Assembly (NCBI GenBank): GCA_030529655.1
Contig: JAUMWJ010000017.1
Coordinates: 1 to 42,354, forward strand
Length of the DNA: 42,354 nucleotides
DNA from: Eubacteriales bacterium
Lineage (GTDB): Bacteria; Bacillota; Clostridia; Oscillospirales; Oscillospiraceae
Direction of reading: 5' to 3'
In this document: positions 1-7,799 of the stretch, piece after piece
Layout: each line of letters starts with the position of its first letter
Position numbering within the stretch: the stretch's first letter is position 1
The notes under the pieces: model-generated
Told to the model about the DNA's origin: nothing
The model's input: only the letters and a program-made list of their open reading frames with translations
The model's database searches: none
Translations under genes and position numbers: made by a program

Positions 1-14
1 ATACTTCATGAAAA

Positions 15-48
15 TACCCCCAATACTGGGTGTCCAGTATTGGGGGTA
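15..48. repeat. Perfect 15-bp inverted repeat, 4-nt loop
   Basis: The arm TACCCCCAATACTGG (15-29) is exactly complementary to CCAGTATTGGGGGTA (34-48) around the loop GTGT. Read on the minus strand it is followed by only four T residues, so it may be a weak terminator. The C-rich arm and internal TGTCC resemble IS3-family insertion-sequence ends, but there is no transposase nearby and that link is speculative. Confidence 0.75.
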
Positions 49-108
49 CATATCATTCAGAGATGGCCGATGCTTTTTCCTTTGAAAATGTCAAAGGTAA
101 CTTGCCGC

Positions 109-140
109 AAAAAAGAGCACCCACCGAAGTGAGTGCTTTA
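109..140 (-). repeat. Left copy of the locus-flanking direct repeat (terminator-like)
   Basis: Bases 109-137 are identical to 25827-25855 over 29 nt, in the same orientation. About 20 nt before the exact match also align imperfectly (roughly 14 of 20 by eye). Read on the minus strand the repeat forms a GC stem followed by six T residues, as a rho-independent terminator does. The right copy is the natural terminator of rpsI. The left copy lies beyond the end of the polysaccharide operon, so the pair brackets that locus. Confidence 0.75.
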
Positions 141-211
141 TGGGCTTCGGCACTGTCCCTGATATTGCAGATTATGATAAGTGCCAGTGCCCTTCAGTTG
201 CATTTTATAAA

Positions 212-249
212 CGGTCCCCGATTCGATTTTGCTATCAAATCGGGGACCG
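212..249 (-). terminator. Probable terminator after the LCP gene
   Basis: A 12-bp perfect stem (212-223 with 238-249) encloses a 14-nt loop about 100 nt downstream of the LCP stop codon. On the minus strand it is followed by TTTATAAAAT, a weak U-tract. It is the nearest good hairpin to the end of the polysaccharide operon. Confidence 0.5.
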
Positions 250-350
250 CTTTATCAATCCGGCAGTTCGGGTAAATCGTATATTCTGCTTTTAGCGTTC
301 GACATACGATCACGCCCTGTCAGCCATCTCATGTCCTGCTCCAAAATGTT

Positions 351-1376
351 TTATTTTGATTTTGGTTCATAGAACATGCGAAGTATGAGTTCCTTTAACG
401 GTGCTTCATCTGCGCGGAATTCCATATACTGCTCGCCCTTTCGCGCTTCGCCTTCAATCGTCTGAACGCCGTCAAAACGGTAATTCTGAATGACATCCGT
501 TATAGAGAGAAGATCTTCTGCGCGCATATCGGAAACCAGATATTCAGATATACTCAAAAGAATATCCGGAGCAAGAGCGGAATTTTCCTGCAGTGACGCC
601 TTGGCCTGCTCAATAAACGCAGCAACATATTGCTTCTGCCTTTTCATGCGCTCAACATTAGTGCTGTCTGCAAGGCCCTTTCGCGCGCGGACATAATGGA
701 GCGCGTGCTCACCGGTCAGCGTAACGCTTGCGCCTTCGACCAGCTGTTCATCCACATTGGTCATATCGTCCAATACGGTCAGCGTAACCCCGCCGATCTT
801 ATCGTTCAGCACGGCAACGGCATCCATACTGATGGAGGCATAATGATCTATCTGCAAGCCATACAGATAATCGGATACAGACCAGACTGTATTTTCGCAG
901 CTGTCCTCACGACCGGAGCCGTATGTGTGGGAAATGGCAAGCTGTCCCTCGAAAGTGTTATACGGATTTCCGTTCAGGTCCAGCATACGGATATTGGCCA
1001 GTGTATCGCGGTTGATATGGATAATGGAGTATGATTTGCTGTCGTGGTCTATCGCAAGTAAAAACAGCGCATCGGACTGCTGGCTGTTGCGATAGCCGTC
1101 CTTGTTCTGTATAGCTGCTTCGTATTTATCAATACCGATAAGCAGGAATGTTTCCACATTTTCTTTTCCGATATACCACTTTCCGTCAACCAGATACTCC
1201 GGCCGACCGTTGCTTCTATAGGCGTAATCGTCATCGCCTGCTGTGTCCAGCCGACTGTAATACTTTTCCAATGTGGAAAAAACAAACGCGATCAGCACGA
1301 TAAAAACAACAGTCAAGACAACTGCAAAGACTCGCAAAAGCAGGATGCTTTTGAAATCTTTTGTTTTATCTGTCAT
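351..1376 (-). CDS. LytR-CpsA-Psr (LCP) family glycopolymer transferase
   Basis: LCP enzymes move undecaprenyl-linked glycopolymers onto peptidoglycan on the outer face of the membrane. The 341-residue protein has a short cytoplasmic N-terminus, one membrane segment at about residues 11-33 and an extracellular LCP domain. Family signatures are visible: SDALFLLAID near 101-110, NRDT at 122-125 (the conserved Arg/Asp that bind pyrophosphate and metal), and a basic block LHYVRARK...ERMKRQKQY near 226-250. It is the last gene of the polysaccharide operon, 9 nt after the surface-protein gene and without a strong ribosome site of its own, so coupled translation is likely. Its position after Wzz, CpsB and sortase genes suggests that it attaches the locus's polysaccharide to the wall. 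The family assignment is secure; the exact glycopolymer is inferred. Confidence 0.92.
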   Translation of the reverse strand: MTDKTKDFKSILLLRVFAVVLTVVFIVLIAFVFSTLEKYYSRLDTAGDDDYAYRSNGRPEYLVDGKWYIGKENVETFLLIGIDKYEAAIQNKDGYRNSQQSDALFLLAIDHDSKSYSIIHINRDTLANIRMLDLNGNPYNTFEGQLAISHTYGSGREDSCENTVWSVSDYLYGLQIDHYASISMDAVAVLNDKIGGVTLTVLDDMTNVDEQLVEGASVTLTGEHALHYVRARKGLADSTNVERMKRQKQYVAAFIEQAKASLQENSALAPDILLSISEYLVSDMRAEDLLSITDVIQNYRFDGVQTIEGEARKGEQYMEFRADEAPLKELILRMFYEPKSK

Positions 1377-1385
1377 GGTTCAGGA

Positions 1386-2207
1386 TCAGTTTTCATGCTT
1401 TTTCTTCGATTTTACAAAGAAGAACGCAGCGATTCCGACGCAAACCACAGCAATGCCGGCATAGATGGGATTGAAACCGGTGCCGATATCAGTCTGAGGA
1501 GCGTTGGGGCCGTCTTTATCAATGGGAAGGTCAGCGGTCTTTTCCATAGCAATGGCAAATGCGGGCAAAGAGTCAACAGTGACAACCAGGTATCCTTCAT
1601 CTGTCCACTCGACATCGTTTACGACTTCCCAATTCGTTCCCTCGGTGTTGTGGAGAAGGACAAAGAAATCGTTTTTGGCGAAGTTGGGCTTGAACATGAA
1701 GCGGATGCGCTGATTGCTATCCAACTGTGCGAGGTGATCCTTGCCTTCCACGAGAGAGGCATCAAACAGATCAGAAACGATCAGGTCGGTGATGCTGATC
1801 TTGCCAGCGGAATTCCCGTAAAATGTGTCAATGGCCTTCTGGATGTCCTTATCAAGACCCACGCTCAGCTGTCCGAGGTCAGATGCATTTTTGATCTGCT
1901 CTTCTGCGCTGGTCAGATTCTGTGCGATTTCGGGAAGAACGGCCTGTTCCTTATCAGCCGACGAAACTACATAGAACTCGAAATCTGTGCCGGCAGCACT
2001 CTTGTCATACATGGGGACGCCGCTTTCGGTTTCCTCTGTGCTGGCATCAATAATAACTGCACCATAGGACTTGCCGTCGATTTTCACCTCGATAATTTTG
2101 GGCGCGGTTTTCACTTCGATACTATCAACAAAGGGCACTGCAAAAGCGGACACGCTCATTGCTGCCATAGTAACGATTGCCAGGATGAGGGATAATACTT
2201 TTTTCAT
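1386..2207 (-). CDS. Secreted, probably sortase-anchored surface protein
   Basis: I do not recognise a named family for the ectodomain. The 273-residue protein starts with a clear signal peptide (basic MKK, hydrophobic core, likely cleavage after AFA at residue 23). It ends with a cell-wall sorting architecture: the motif NAPQTD at 235-240, a hydrophobic stretch at about 247-265 and a basic tail KSKKKHEN. The motif resembles class B sorting signals (NPQTN, and SPxTG/NPQTG types in clostridia) more than LPXTG. The gene directly follows a class B sortase gene, which supports an enzyme-substrate pair. The ribosome site AAAGGAG precedes the ATG. The protein may be a small surface adhesin or a wall-associated partner of the polysaccharide; this is inference. 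Export and anchoring are well supported; function is unknown. Confidence 0.82.
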   Translation of the reverse strand: MKKVLSLILAIVTMAAMSVSAFAVPFVDSIEVKTAPKIIEVKIDGKSYGAVIIDASTEETESGVPMYDKSAAGTDFEFYVVSSADKEQAVLPEIAQNLTSAEEQIKNASDLGQLSVGLDKDIQKAIDTFYGNSAGKISITDLIVSDLFDASLVEGKDHLAQLDSNQRIRFMFKPNFAKNDFFVLLHNTEGTNWEVVNDVEWTDEGYLVVTVDSLPAFAIAMEKTADLPIDKDGPNAPQTDIGTGFNPIYAGIAVVCVGIAAFFFVKSKKKHEN

Positions 2208-2240
2208 TTTGATTTGCTCCTTTCAAAATATGTTTTTAAT

Positions 2241-2981
2241 TTATTTCAGTTTTGCCATTACAAGATATCTTCTTGTGCTATCGCCCTTCAGGCATGTGGA
2301 AAGAATCAGCACATGATCGCCGTATCGCGGCTTTTCATCCGGATTTATATTTGCATTAAAAGAACGGATGGACACGATACTCTTGAAAAAGGAAAAGAAA
2401 ATTCTGGGATTTGAAAAATCGTAGTTGTACAGGATATGCCGCATATCATAAGGTACGGCGGCAAATGCCTCGTATTCAAGCCTTTTATCCGGCGTATAGA
2501 CTTCAATCGTCTTATAATCCTCAAGTCCGTTTTCGGATGAATAGTAGGACTGCATTTGACCAAACATCGCACCGGACATCATACAGTGCCCGTATAGGAT
2601 GGTGACGGGATCGCTGAAATCCGTCCCATTGTATGCGTGCTCACTCATGACAGAGCCGGCAGGTAAATAGTCTCCGTTGATATCCCGTGCCAGATAATAG
2701 GAATCATCCGTCGGACTTTGCAAGACCGGATAGTCAATATTGGTCCCGGGGACATACAGCCATGCGTATACATCGGGGTTTGTATTCCTTGCCGCTGTCA
2801 GCTTTTCAGGACAGCTATACGGAGTTTCCTCCGCCTCCTTCCCGGGTATGGGCGTATCGGCTGCGGCTGCACCCGGTGATGCGGATTCAAGCGGGAATAA
2901 CTTTGGCTGAAGCGCGAAGAAGACAAGACAGGCTGCTATCAGACAGAGGACAACGCCGCAGTATATATACAATTTTTTCAA
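2241..2981 (-). CDS. Class B sortase
   Basis: Sortases are membrane transpeptidases that cleave a C-terminal sorting motif and join the protein to peptidoglycan. Starting at the TTG at 2981 (246 residues), the protein begins MKKLYIYCG and has one N-terminal membrane segment at about 4-24. The catalytic histidine is in LYGHCM (about H132), the cysteine in LSTCLKG (about C220), and the arginine in STRRYLV (R227 or R228). The order and the spacing insert match class B. A longer reading from another TTG at 3017 is possible but has no ribosome site. The 2981 TTG overlaps the stop of the upstream phosphatase gene as TTGA, which suggests coupling. The next gene encodes a protein with a class-B-like sorting signal, its likely substrate. 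A sortase inside a polysaccharide locus is uncommon. Confidence 0.9.
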   Translation of the reverse strand: MKKLYIYCGVVLCLIAACLVFFALQPKLFPLESASPGAAAADTPIPGKEAEETPYSCPEKLTAARNTNPDVYAWLYVPGTNIDYPVLQSPTDDSYYLARDINGDYLPAGSVMSEHAYNGTDFSDPVTILYGHCMMSGAMFGQMQSYYSSENGLEDYKTIEVYTPDKRLEYEAFAAVPYDMRHILYNYDFSNPRIFFSFFKSIVSIRSFNANINPDEKPRYGDHVLILSTCLKGDSTRRYLVMAKLK

Positions 2982-3694
2982 TCGGCTATACCCCGCTTCG
3001 TAATATATTTTTCGCAATCGCTAAGCCACTCAAGATATTTATATCCGAGCTTCTTTTCGATCACATCATACGCATCGCGCAGTTTTGGCGGCCTTGAAGT
3101 CATATTGTGACAATCCGATGCGATAAAATGCACGGTTTTCTTCTTAAGTAAGTCCAATGCCGCAGACCGTTTCTTTTTATCGAGAAAGGCGGTTGCGTTA
3201 ATTTGAAACAAGACCCCGAAATCCAGCAGGCTTTCAATATGAGCCATGTTTTTCCGGCTGAGGTACCTGTCAATATGCGCGATGACTACATTAAGCTTTC
3301 TGTCCCGCTGGATAGAGAAGACCTCGTTTATTACGGAAGGCGTCCAGTCGTAAAACGGCATTTCGAGCAACACCAGCTCCGAAGAGCCGATCGCAAACTC
3401 GGGCAGTTCTTCGGTCCGGCTGACCCCCTGATAGTAGCAGACCTCTGCACCGGGTAAAAGGGTAAGGTCGAAATCAAGCTTTTCCGTCAGCGCAGATAAG
3501 GTTTTTTGTCTTCTCGTTAAAAAGCTTGATGGGTTTTCCCTGTCGGCATAGAAATGCGGTGTGGCGGCAACGGCAGTAACGCCTTGCCTTGAAAGCTCCG
3601 AAAGCAACTGCAGACTTTCTTCCACGGTACTGCACCCGTCATCCATGGCGGGAAGAACATGCGTGTGGATATCAATGATTTTTTCACTCATCAT
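2978..3694 (-). CDS. cpsB: CpsB/YwqE-type tyrosine-protein phosphatase (PHP fold)
   Basis: CpsB-type enzymes are metal-dependent phosphatases that remove phosphate from the C-terminal tyrosines of the BY-kinase that controls polysaccharide length. The 238-residue protein shows the PHP metal ligands: DIHTHVLP (H10, H12), MDDGC, ATPHFY, IAHIDRY and ASDCHN. The start overlaps the stop of the upstream Wzz/BY-kinase gene by 11 nt; ATG at 3694 or 3691 could serve, since they are adjacent and in frame. Together with the kinase this forms the standard Gram-positive phosphorylation switch for capsule chain length. It is immediately upstream of the sortase gene. Family and role are confident; the start is uncertain by one codon. 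Confidence 0.92.
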   Translation of the reverse strand: MMSEKIIDIHTHVLPAMDDGCSTVEESLQLLSELSRQGVTAVAATPHFYADRENPSSFLTRRQKTLSALTEKLDFDLTLLPGAEVCYYQGVSRTEELPEFAIGSSELVLLEMPFYDWTPSVINEVFSIQRDRKLNVVIAHIDRYLSRKNMAHIESLLDFGVLFQINATAFLDKKKRSAALDLLKKKTVHFIASDCHNMTSRPPKLRDAYDVIEKKLGYKYLEWLSDCEKYITKRGIAD

Positions 3695-5246
3695 GCTTTT
3701 TGGTTACATCGCGACCTGAATCCGGTGAAACGGAGTGAGCAGACGCTCTTTTTGCCGCGCGTTCGTAGCTTTTTTCATAAGCCTTGTTCTGACGACCGTA
3801 CTTTTCGTTCCCGTATCTGGGACCCTTACCATATTTGCGTTCCGAAGAATTATCGTCGCTATTGACCACATAGCCGAGAATATTGGAGTTTACAATCTGA
3901 AGCTTTTTAACAACATCCTGAACGCCTTGTCTGGTTGTAAATTCGCTTCTCACGGTAATGATAAACCCGTCAAGATATTTTGCTATTGCAAGCGGGTCGG
4001 ATACGATATTTACAGGCGGAAGGTCAACAATGATATAGTCATAAACTTCTTTGAAGGAGGCAAGCAATCTTTCCATACTTGCCGAGCCGAGCAATCCGAA
4101 CGGATTGGGCGGAACAACACCGGCACATATAACCGACAGGGCAGGGGCCTTTGCACTGTACTGTACACCCTCATCGTTTTTAATCTTGCCCGTAAGATAG
4201 TCACTCAATCCCGGGGTCGAATCAATGCCGAGCTTTCTGGCAATACTGGGAAGACGCATATCACCCTCGAGGAGCAGCACCTTTTTCTTATCACAGGAAA
4301 GCATATACGCGAGGTTGATAGCAAGTGTACTTTTACCCTCGTTTCTTTCGGAGCTTGTAATGCCCACGACCTTGCATCCGTCATCTTCAAAGCTGTACTG
4401 CACACTCGTCTGAAGCAGCTTGTATGCTTCTGCTGCAGCAAAATCAAGATCATCGCATACGCCGATGCAGTCGTCAAAAGACTTTCCTCTTTGCACGCCT
4501 CTTTTGCCGCCGTCCTTATGCGCATATCCGTATTGTGAGTAGTTCACACTGCTGCCTCTGTGCGGAATGTTTGCAAGGACGGGAATGGTATTCGAGAATT
4601 CATTCAAGGTGCCCTCACCGTGGACCTTGTCATCGATCAACTCACGGATGCAGATATATACACAGGTCCAGATGAAGCCCAAAAGAAATCCAATAGCACC
4701 GGATTTGGTTAAATTGGGGGCAACCTTACCGGACGGCTGTGCCGCACAGTCGACGACTTCCACGGAGCTGCCTTTAATAGTGTCTGTCAAAAGATCCGGA
4801 AAGATCTCGGCAATCGTATCGGCAATGATCCGCGCCTCGTTTGGATCGGTAGATGTGATGACAACGGTAAACCATTCCGTCTGGTTGACCGATTCGGCAA
4901 CGATCATGTCACGCAGCTGCGCTCTTGTATACGGCAAACCTGCCTTTTTAATAACTGCGTCCAGACAGGTTCTTGACTTCAATGCCACAACATAAGAATC
5001 CAGCAGCTGTCTTGCGGCGGTCAGCTCTCCCGTTGTGAATGACAGAGAGGTCCCGCCAAGAGATATGGAGCTGTTGTTTACATATACAAGGATATCTGCC
5101 TGGTACTTGGGTGTCACAAAAAGCCAGGTGCCGACCGCCAATACGATGGCACAAAAAACAGATATGATTCCTATCAATATTTTCTTCTGCCATAAAGCCC
5201 CGAGGAGCTTTTGCAAATTAACTTTTTTGTATTTTGCTTCTTTCAT
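3684..5246 (-). CDS. Wzz-type chain-length protein fused to BY-kinase (CpsC-CpsD fusion)
   Basis: The protein controls polysaccharide chain length and export through autophosphorylation. From the ATG at 5246 (520 residues; GGAGG six nt upstream) it has a Wzz domain with membrane segments at about 22-45 and 183-201, then a cytoplasmic BY-kinase. Kinase motifs are a Walker A loop NEGKST (K near 305), Walker A' LLEGDMRLP (near 325-333) and Walker B YDYIIVDLPP. The tail has a tyrosine cluster (KYGKG, RYGN, KYGR, AYEK, SYER), the usual autophosphorylation sites. In many Firmicutes these two domains are separate genes; here they are one chain, as in Wzc of Gram-negatives. The longer reading from 5261 would place the start codon on top of the ribosome site. 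The adjacent CpsB phosphatase fits as its antagonist. Confidence 0.93.
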   Translation of the reverse strand: MKEAKYKKVNLQKLLGALWQKKILIGIISVFCAIVLAVGTWLFVTPKYQADILVYVNNSSISLGGTSLSFTTGELTAARQLLDSYVVALKSRTCLDAVIKKAGLPYTRAQLRDMIVAESVNQTEWFTVVITSTDPNEARIIADTIAEIFPDLLTDTIKGSSVEVVDCAAQPSGKVAPNLTKSGAIGFLLGFIWTCVYICIRELIDDKVHGEGTLNEFSNTIPVLANIPHRGSSVNYSQYGYAHKDGGKRGVQRGKSFDDCIGVCDDLDFAAAEAYKLLQTSVQYSFEDDGCKVVGITSSERNEGKSTLAINLAYMLSCDKKKVLLLEGDMRLPSIARKLGIDSTPGLSDYLTGKIKNDEGVQYSAKAPALSVICAGVVPPNPFGLLGSASMERLLASFKEVYDYIIVDLPPVNIVSDPLAIAKYLDGFIITVRSEFTTRQGVQDVVKKLQIVNSNILGYVVNSDDNSSERKYGKGPRYGNEKYGRQNKAYEKSYERAAKRASAHSVSPDSGRDVTKKHDE

Positions 5247-5299
5247 CTTAAACCTCCGCATATATCGCTATTATATAACTTTAACGCACAGGAATCAAG

Positions 5300-6370
5300 T
5301 CATTGCAATATAAACTTATCGAAATACATCTTCTTATAGTAGTTCATGTATTCTCCGGATACACATTCTGACAGCCATTCCGTATTTTTCCGATACCACG
5401 CAATGGTCAGTCTGATTCCGTCGTCGAACTTTGTCGTCGGACTCCACCCAAGTTCTCGTTGTGCCTTTGCGGGGTCGATGGCATACCGAAGGTCGTGACC
5501 TTTACGATCGGTAACATAAGTGATAAGCGACTCCGGTTTTCCGAGCTCCCTAAGGATGAGTTTTACAATTTCGATATTTGCCTTTTCGTTATGTCCTCCG
5601 AGGTTATAAACCTCGCCGGTTCTACCCTTTTCAAGAATGGCGAGGATACCGTAGCAATGGTCCTTTACATACAGCCAGTCCCGGACATTGAGTCCCTGTC
5701 CGTAAACAGGGAGCGGCTTGTCCTGCATGGCATTATTGATCATAAGCGGAATGAGCTTTTCCGGGAACTGATACGGCCCGTAATTGTTCGAGCAGCGGCT
5801 CACCGTTACCGGCAAACCGTATGTCCTGTGATAAGCCAATGCAAGCAGATCTGCCGACGCCTTCGACGTGCTGTAAGGCGAGGAAGTGCGGATCGGCGTC
5901 TCCTCGGTAAAGAACAGATCCGGCCGGTCAAGCGGCAAATCGCCGTACACCTCATCTGTGCCGACCTGATGGAAACGTGCCACGCCGTATTTTCTGCAAG
6001 CGTCCATCAGCACCTGCGTACCGATAATATTCGTTTCAAGGAAAATTCCGGGGTTTTCAATGGAGCGGTCAACATGACTTTCCGCCGCAAAGTTGACAAC
6101 GATATCGGGCTTTTCCGTTTCAAAGATCCTGAAAATACCGTCACGGTTTCGGATATCCTCTTTATAAAACCTGAAGCCCGGATTTTTCAACGCGCCGTCC
6201 AGCGTATGAATATTGGCAGCGTAAGTCAGCAGATCCACGCATACGATTTTCCATTCAGGTCGTTCTTCAAGAAGAAGATAGATAAAGTTGGAGCCGATAA
6301 AACCGGCACCTCCGGTCACAAGAATGGTTTTGTTCATGTTTAATGTTTCAGCCAAGACAGAATTTTCCAT
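5300..6370 (-). CDS. rmlB: dTDP-glucose 4,6-dehydratase, second copy
   Basis: RmlB converts dTDP-glucose to dTDP-4-keto-6-deoxyglucose. The 356-residue protein has the NAD-binding [11 protein letters not shown] motif, the SDR catalytic Tyr-x3-Lys (PYSTSKAS) and the family block [15 protein letters not shown] ribosome site lies just before the ATG at 6370, which supports an 11-residue N-terminal extension; an internal ATG at 6337 lines up with the usual start but has no ribosome site. By eye it is about 85% identical to the other RmlB at 9057-10091. The two copies flank the ATP-grasp and transporter genes. No rmlC or rmlD is in the window, so dTDP-rhamnose is not completed by this locus alone. 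A second copy may provide dosage or be a remnant of cassette insertion. Confidence 0.95.
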   Translation of the reverse strand: MENSVLAETLNMNKTILVTGGAGFIGSNFIYLLLEERPEWKIVCVDLLTYAANIHTLDGALKNPGFRFYKEDIRNRDGIFRIFETEKPDIVVNFAAESHVDRSIENPGIFLETNIIGTQVLMDACRKYGVARFHQVGTDEVYGDLPLDRPDLFFTEETPIRTSSPYSTSKASADLLALAYHRTYGLPVTVSRCSNNYGPYQFPEKLIPLMINNAMQDKPLPVYGQGLNVRDWLYVKDHCYGILAILEKGRTGEVYNLGGHNEKANIEIVKLILRELGKPESLITYVTDRKGHDLRYAIDPAKAQRELGWSPTTKFDDGIRLTIAWYRKNTEWLSECVSGEYMNYYKKMYFDKFILQ

Positions 6371-6388
6371 ATATTCTCCCGTTCATCT

Positions 6389-7799
6389 TTATATCGTACT
6401 GAAAGACGGAACAAATTTCAGAAGCAGGAATGATACAACTGTCATCAACACAACAACAATAACAGTAAGCTTCCAGCCCTCTTTTAACATATATTTCGGT
6501 TCAAGCCCGTAACCGACCGGTATTGCCCGAATAGATGTGGGCAGACAATAGGAAAGGTTGACGCCAATCGTTGCAATAAATATCCAGGGAATAGGATTCA
6601 TTCCCAAGCCGCCGACAATGGAAATTACAATGGGCAAGGCAACCGACGCGGTGGCGGTATTCGATGTAACATCAGACAGAATGACTGTGACTGCGAGGAT
6701 AACAAACACGGTAAAAATCCCGCCGCTCAGGCCCATATTCGCCACGATAGAGCCAATGGCATCGGCAGCACCCGAGCCGTTTATCAGGTTTCCTGCGGCC
6801 AGGCCGCCGGCAAAGACAAAGATCAGATCCCAGACGATCTTACCCTGTACTTCTTTCCATTTTAAGACCCTGTTGTGCTCCTTGTCGGTAATCAGGAAAG
6901 ACAGGATGGCGCAGACAATAAACACATAGGCCGGCTTCAGATCAGGCAAAATCTTCTGATAAAACGATCTTGTAAACGCAAGGACTGTGGCGGCCAAAAA
7001 CAAAATCAACGATAACGCCTCGGCCTTGGTCATTTTGGACATCTTTTTATATTCCTGCTTGAAATATTCCTTAGACTCCTCCAACGCATCCTGCTTCTTC
7101 ACATCGCGAAGCATAAATATGATGTTGCTTATTATTAGGACAGCCGTGATCGGCAGGAACCGGATCACCCACACCCAATACATGAATTCCTGCCCGCTGA
7201 CCTGCTGCAGATAATCAACGGTGACGAGATTCATAGCACCGCCTAACGGGCTGAACAATCCGCCAACGCCCACACCGTAAGCTATATAAAGAAGAAGCTT
7301 GGATCCGATTCTGCTGCTTCGGATATCGCCCTCTCCGGCAAATCGCAGCATGGAAACTGCAATAGGTGTAATAGATGCACATACCACAGCGTTAGGAAGG
7401 ATAGCTGACAGAAAAGCAGACAGTAAAAACCAGAAAACCAGCTGCGATCTGAGCTTTTCGCCTATGACACTTAAAAATTTGGCGGCGATCCGCTTGTCCA
7501 ATCCGGTCTTTTCCATGGAAACCGCAAGGATTGACGAGCCGAAAAGCAACACAATGGTTTCGGAAAAATAGTTTGCTATAACAGACGACATTGCTGCCAT
7601 CGGGATAAAAGCATTTATTGCAATCGGAAGCAATGCCGTAACTGCCAAATCCACAGGTCTTGTAACCCACCAATAAGCCAACCATATTACAGTTCCTATT
7701 GCCGATTTAACAGCGAGAGAACCGAATATGCCCTTAGGAAGAAAAAGACAGCATAGGACCGATAATTAGGTTTATTATTCTCTTTTTATCAGTCATCAT
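6389..7799 (-). pseudogene. SLC13/DASS-type anion transporter gene, frameshifted near its 5' end
   Basis: The main reading frame (6389 to a TTG at 7681) encodes most of a multi-pass carrier of the divalent anion:Na+ symporter type, with an SNT motif (DVTSNTATA) and PLGGAMNLV in the first half. The usual N-terminus is missing from that frame. It can be read upstream: ATGs at 7799 and 7796 overlap the stop of the ATP-grasp gene and encode MTDKKRIINLIIGPML, followed by a premature TAA. The adjoining frame continues as LPKGIFGSLAVKSAIGTVIW directly into the transporter. Removing one T from the T5 run at 7742-7746 (minus strand) joins the two into about 469 codons, the normal family length. Explanations are a sequencing error, a real null mutation or slippage. 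A dicarboxylate or similar anion carrier is an odd passenger in a polysaccharide operon; its substrate is unknown. Confidence 0.8.

Larger units (their letters stand above)
1..350. other. Gene-free left edge with three hairpins
   Basis: No convincing gene is present; the only plus-strand reading frame here (30-275) has no ribosome site and no recognisable protein features. The stretch holds a 15-bp perfect hairpin (15-48), a copy of the rpsI-type terminator repeat (109-137) and a 12-bp hairpin (212-249). All lie downstream of the last gene of the minus-strand polysaccharide operon, so they probably include its terminators and the edge of the locus. Confidence 0.7.

Noticed and set aside
30..275. 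81-codon plus-strand frame at the left edge
   Set aside because: It crosses two hairpins and a terminator repeat, with no ribosome site and no conserved features.
1395..2195. 266-codon plus-strand frame opposite the surface-protein gene
   Set aside because: The minus-strand gene has a signal peptide, sorting signal and ribosome site; the plus-strand frame has none.
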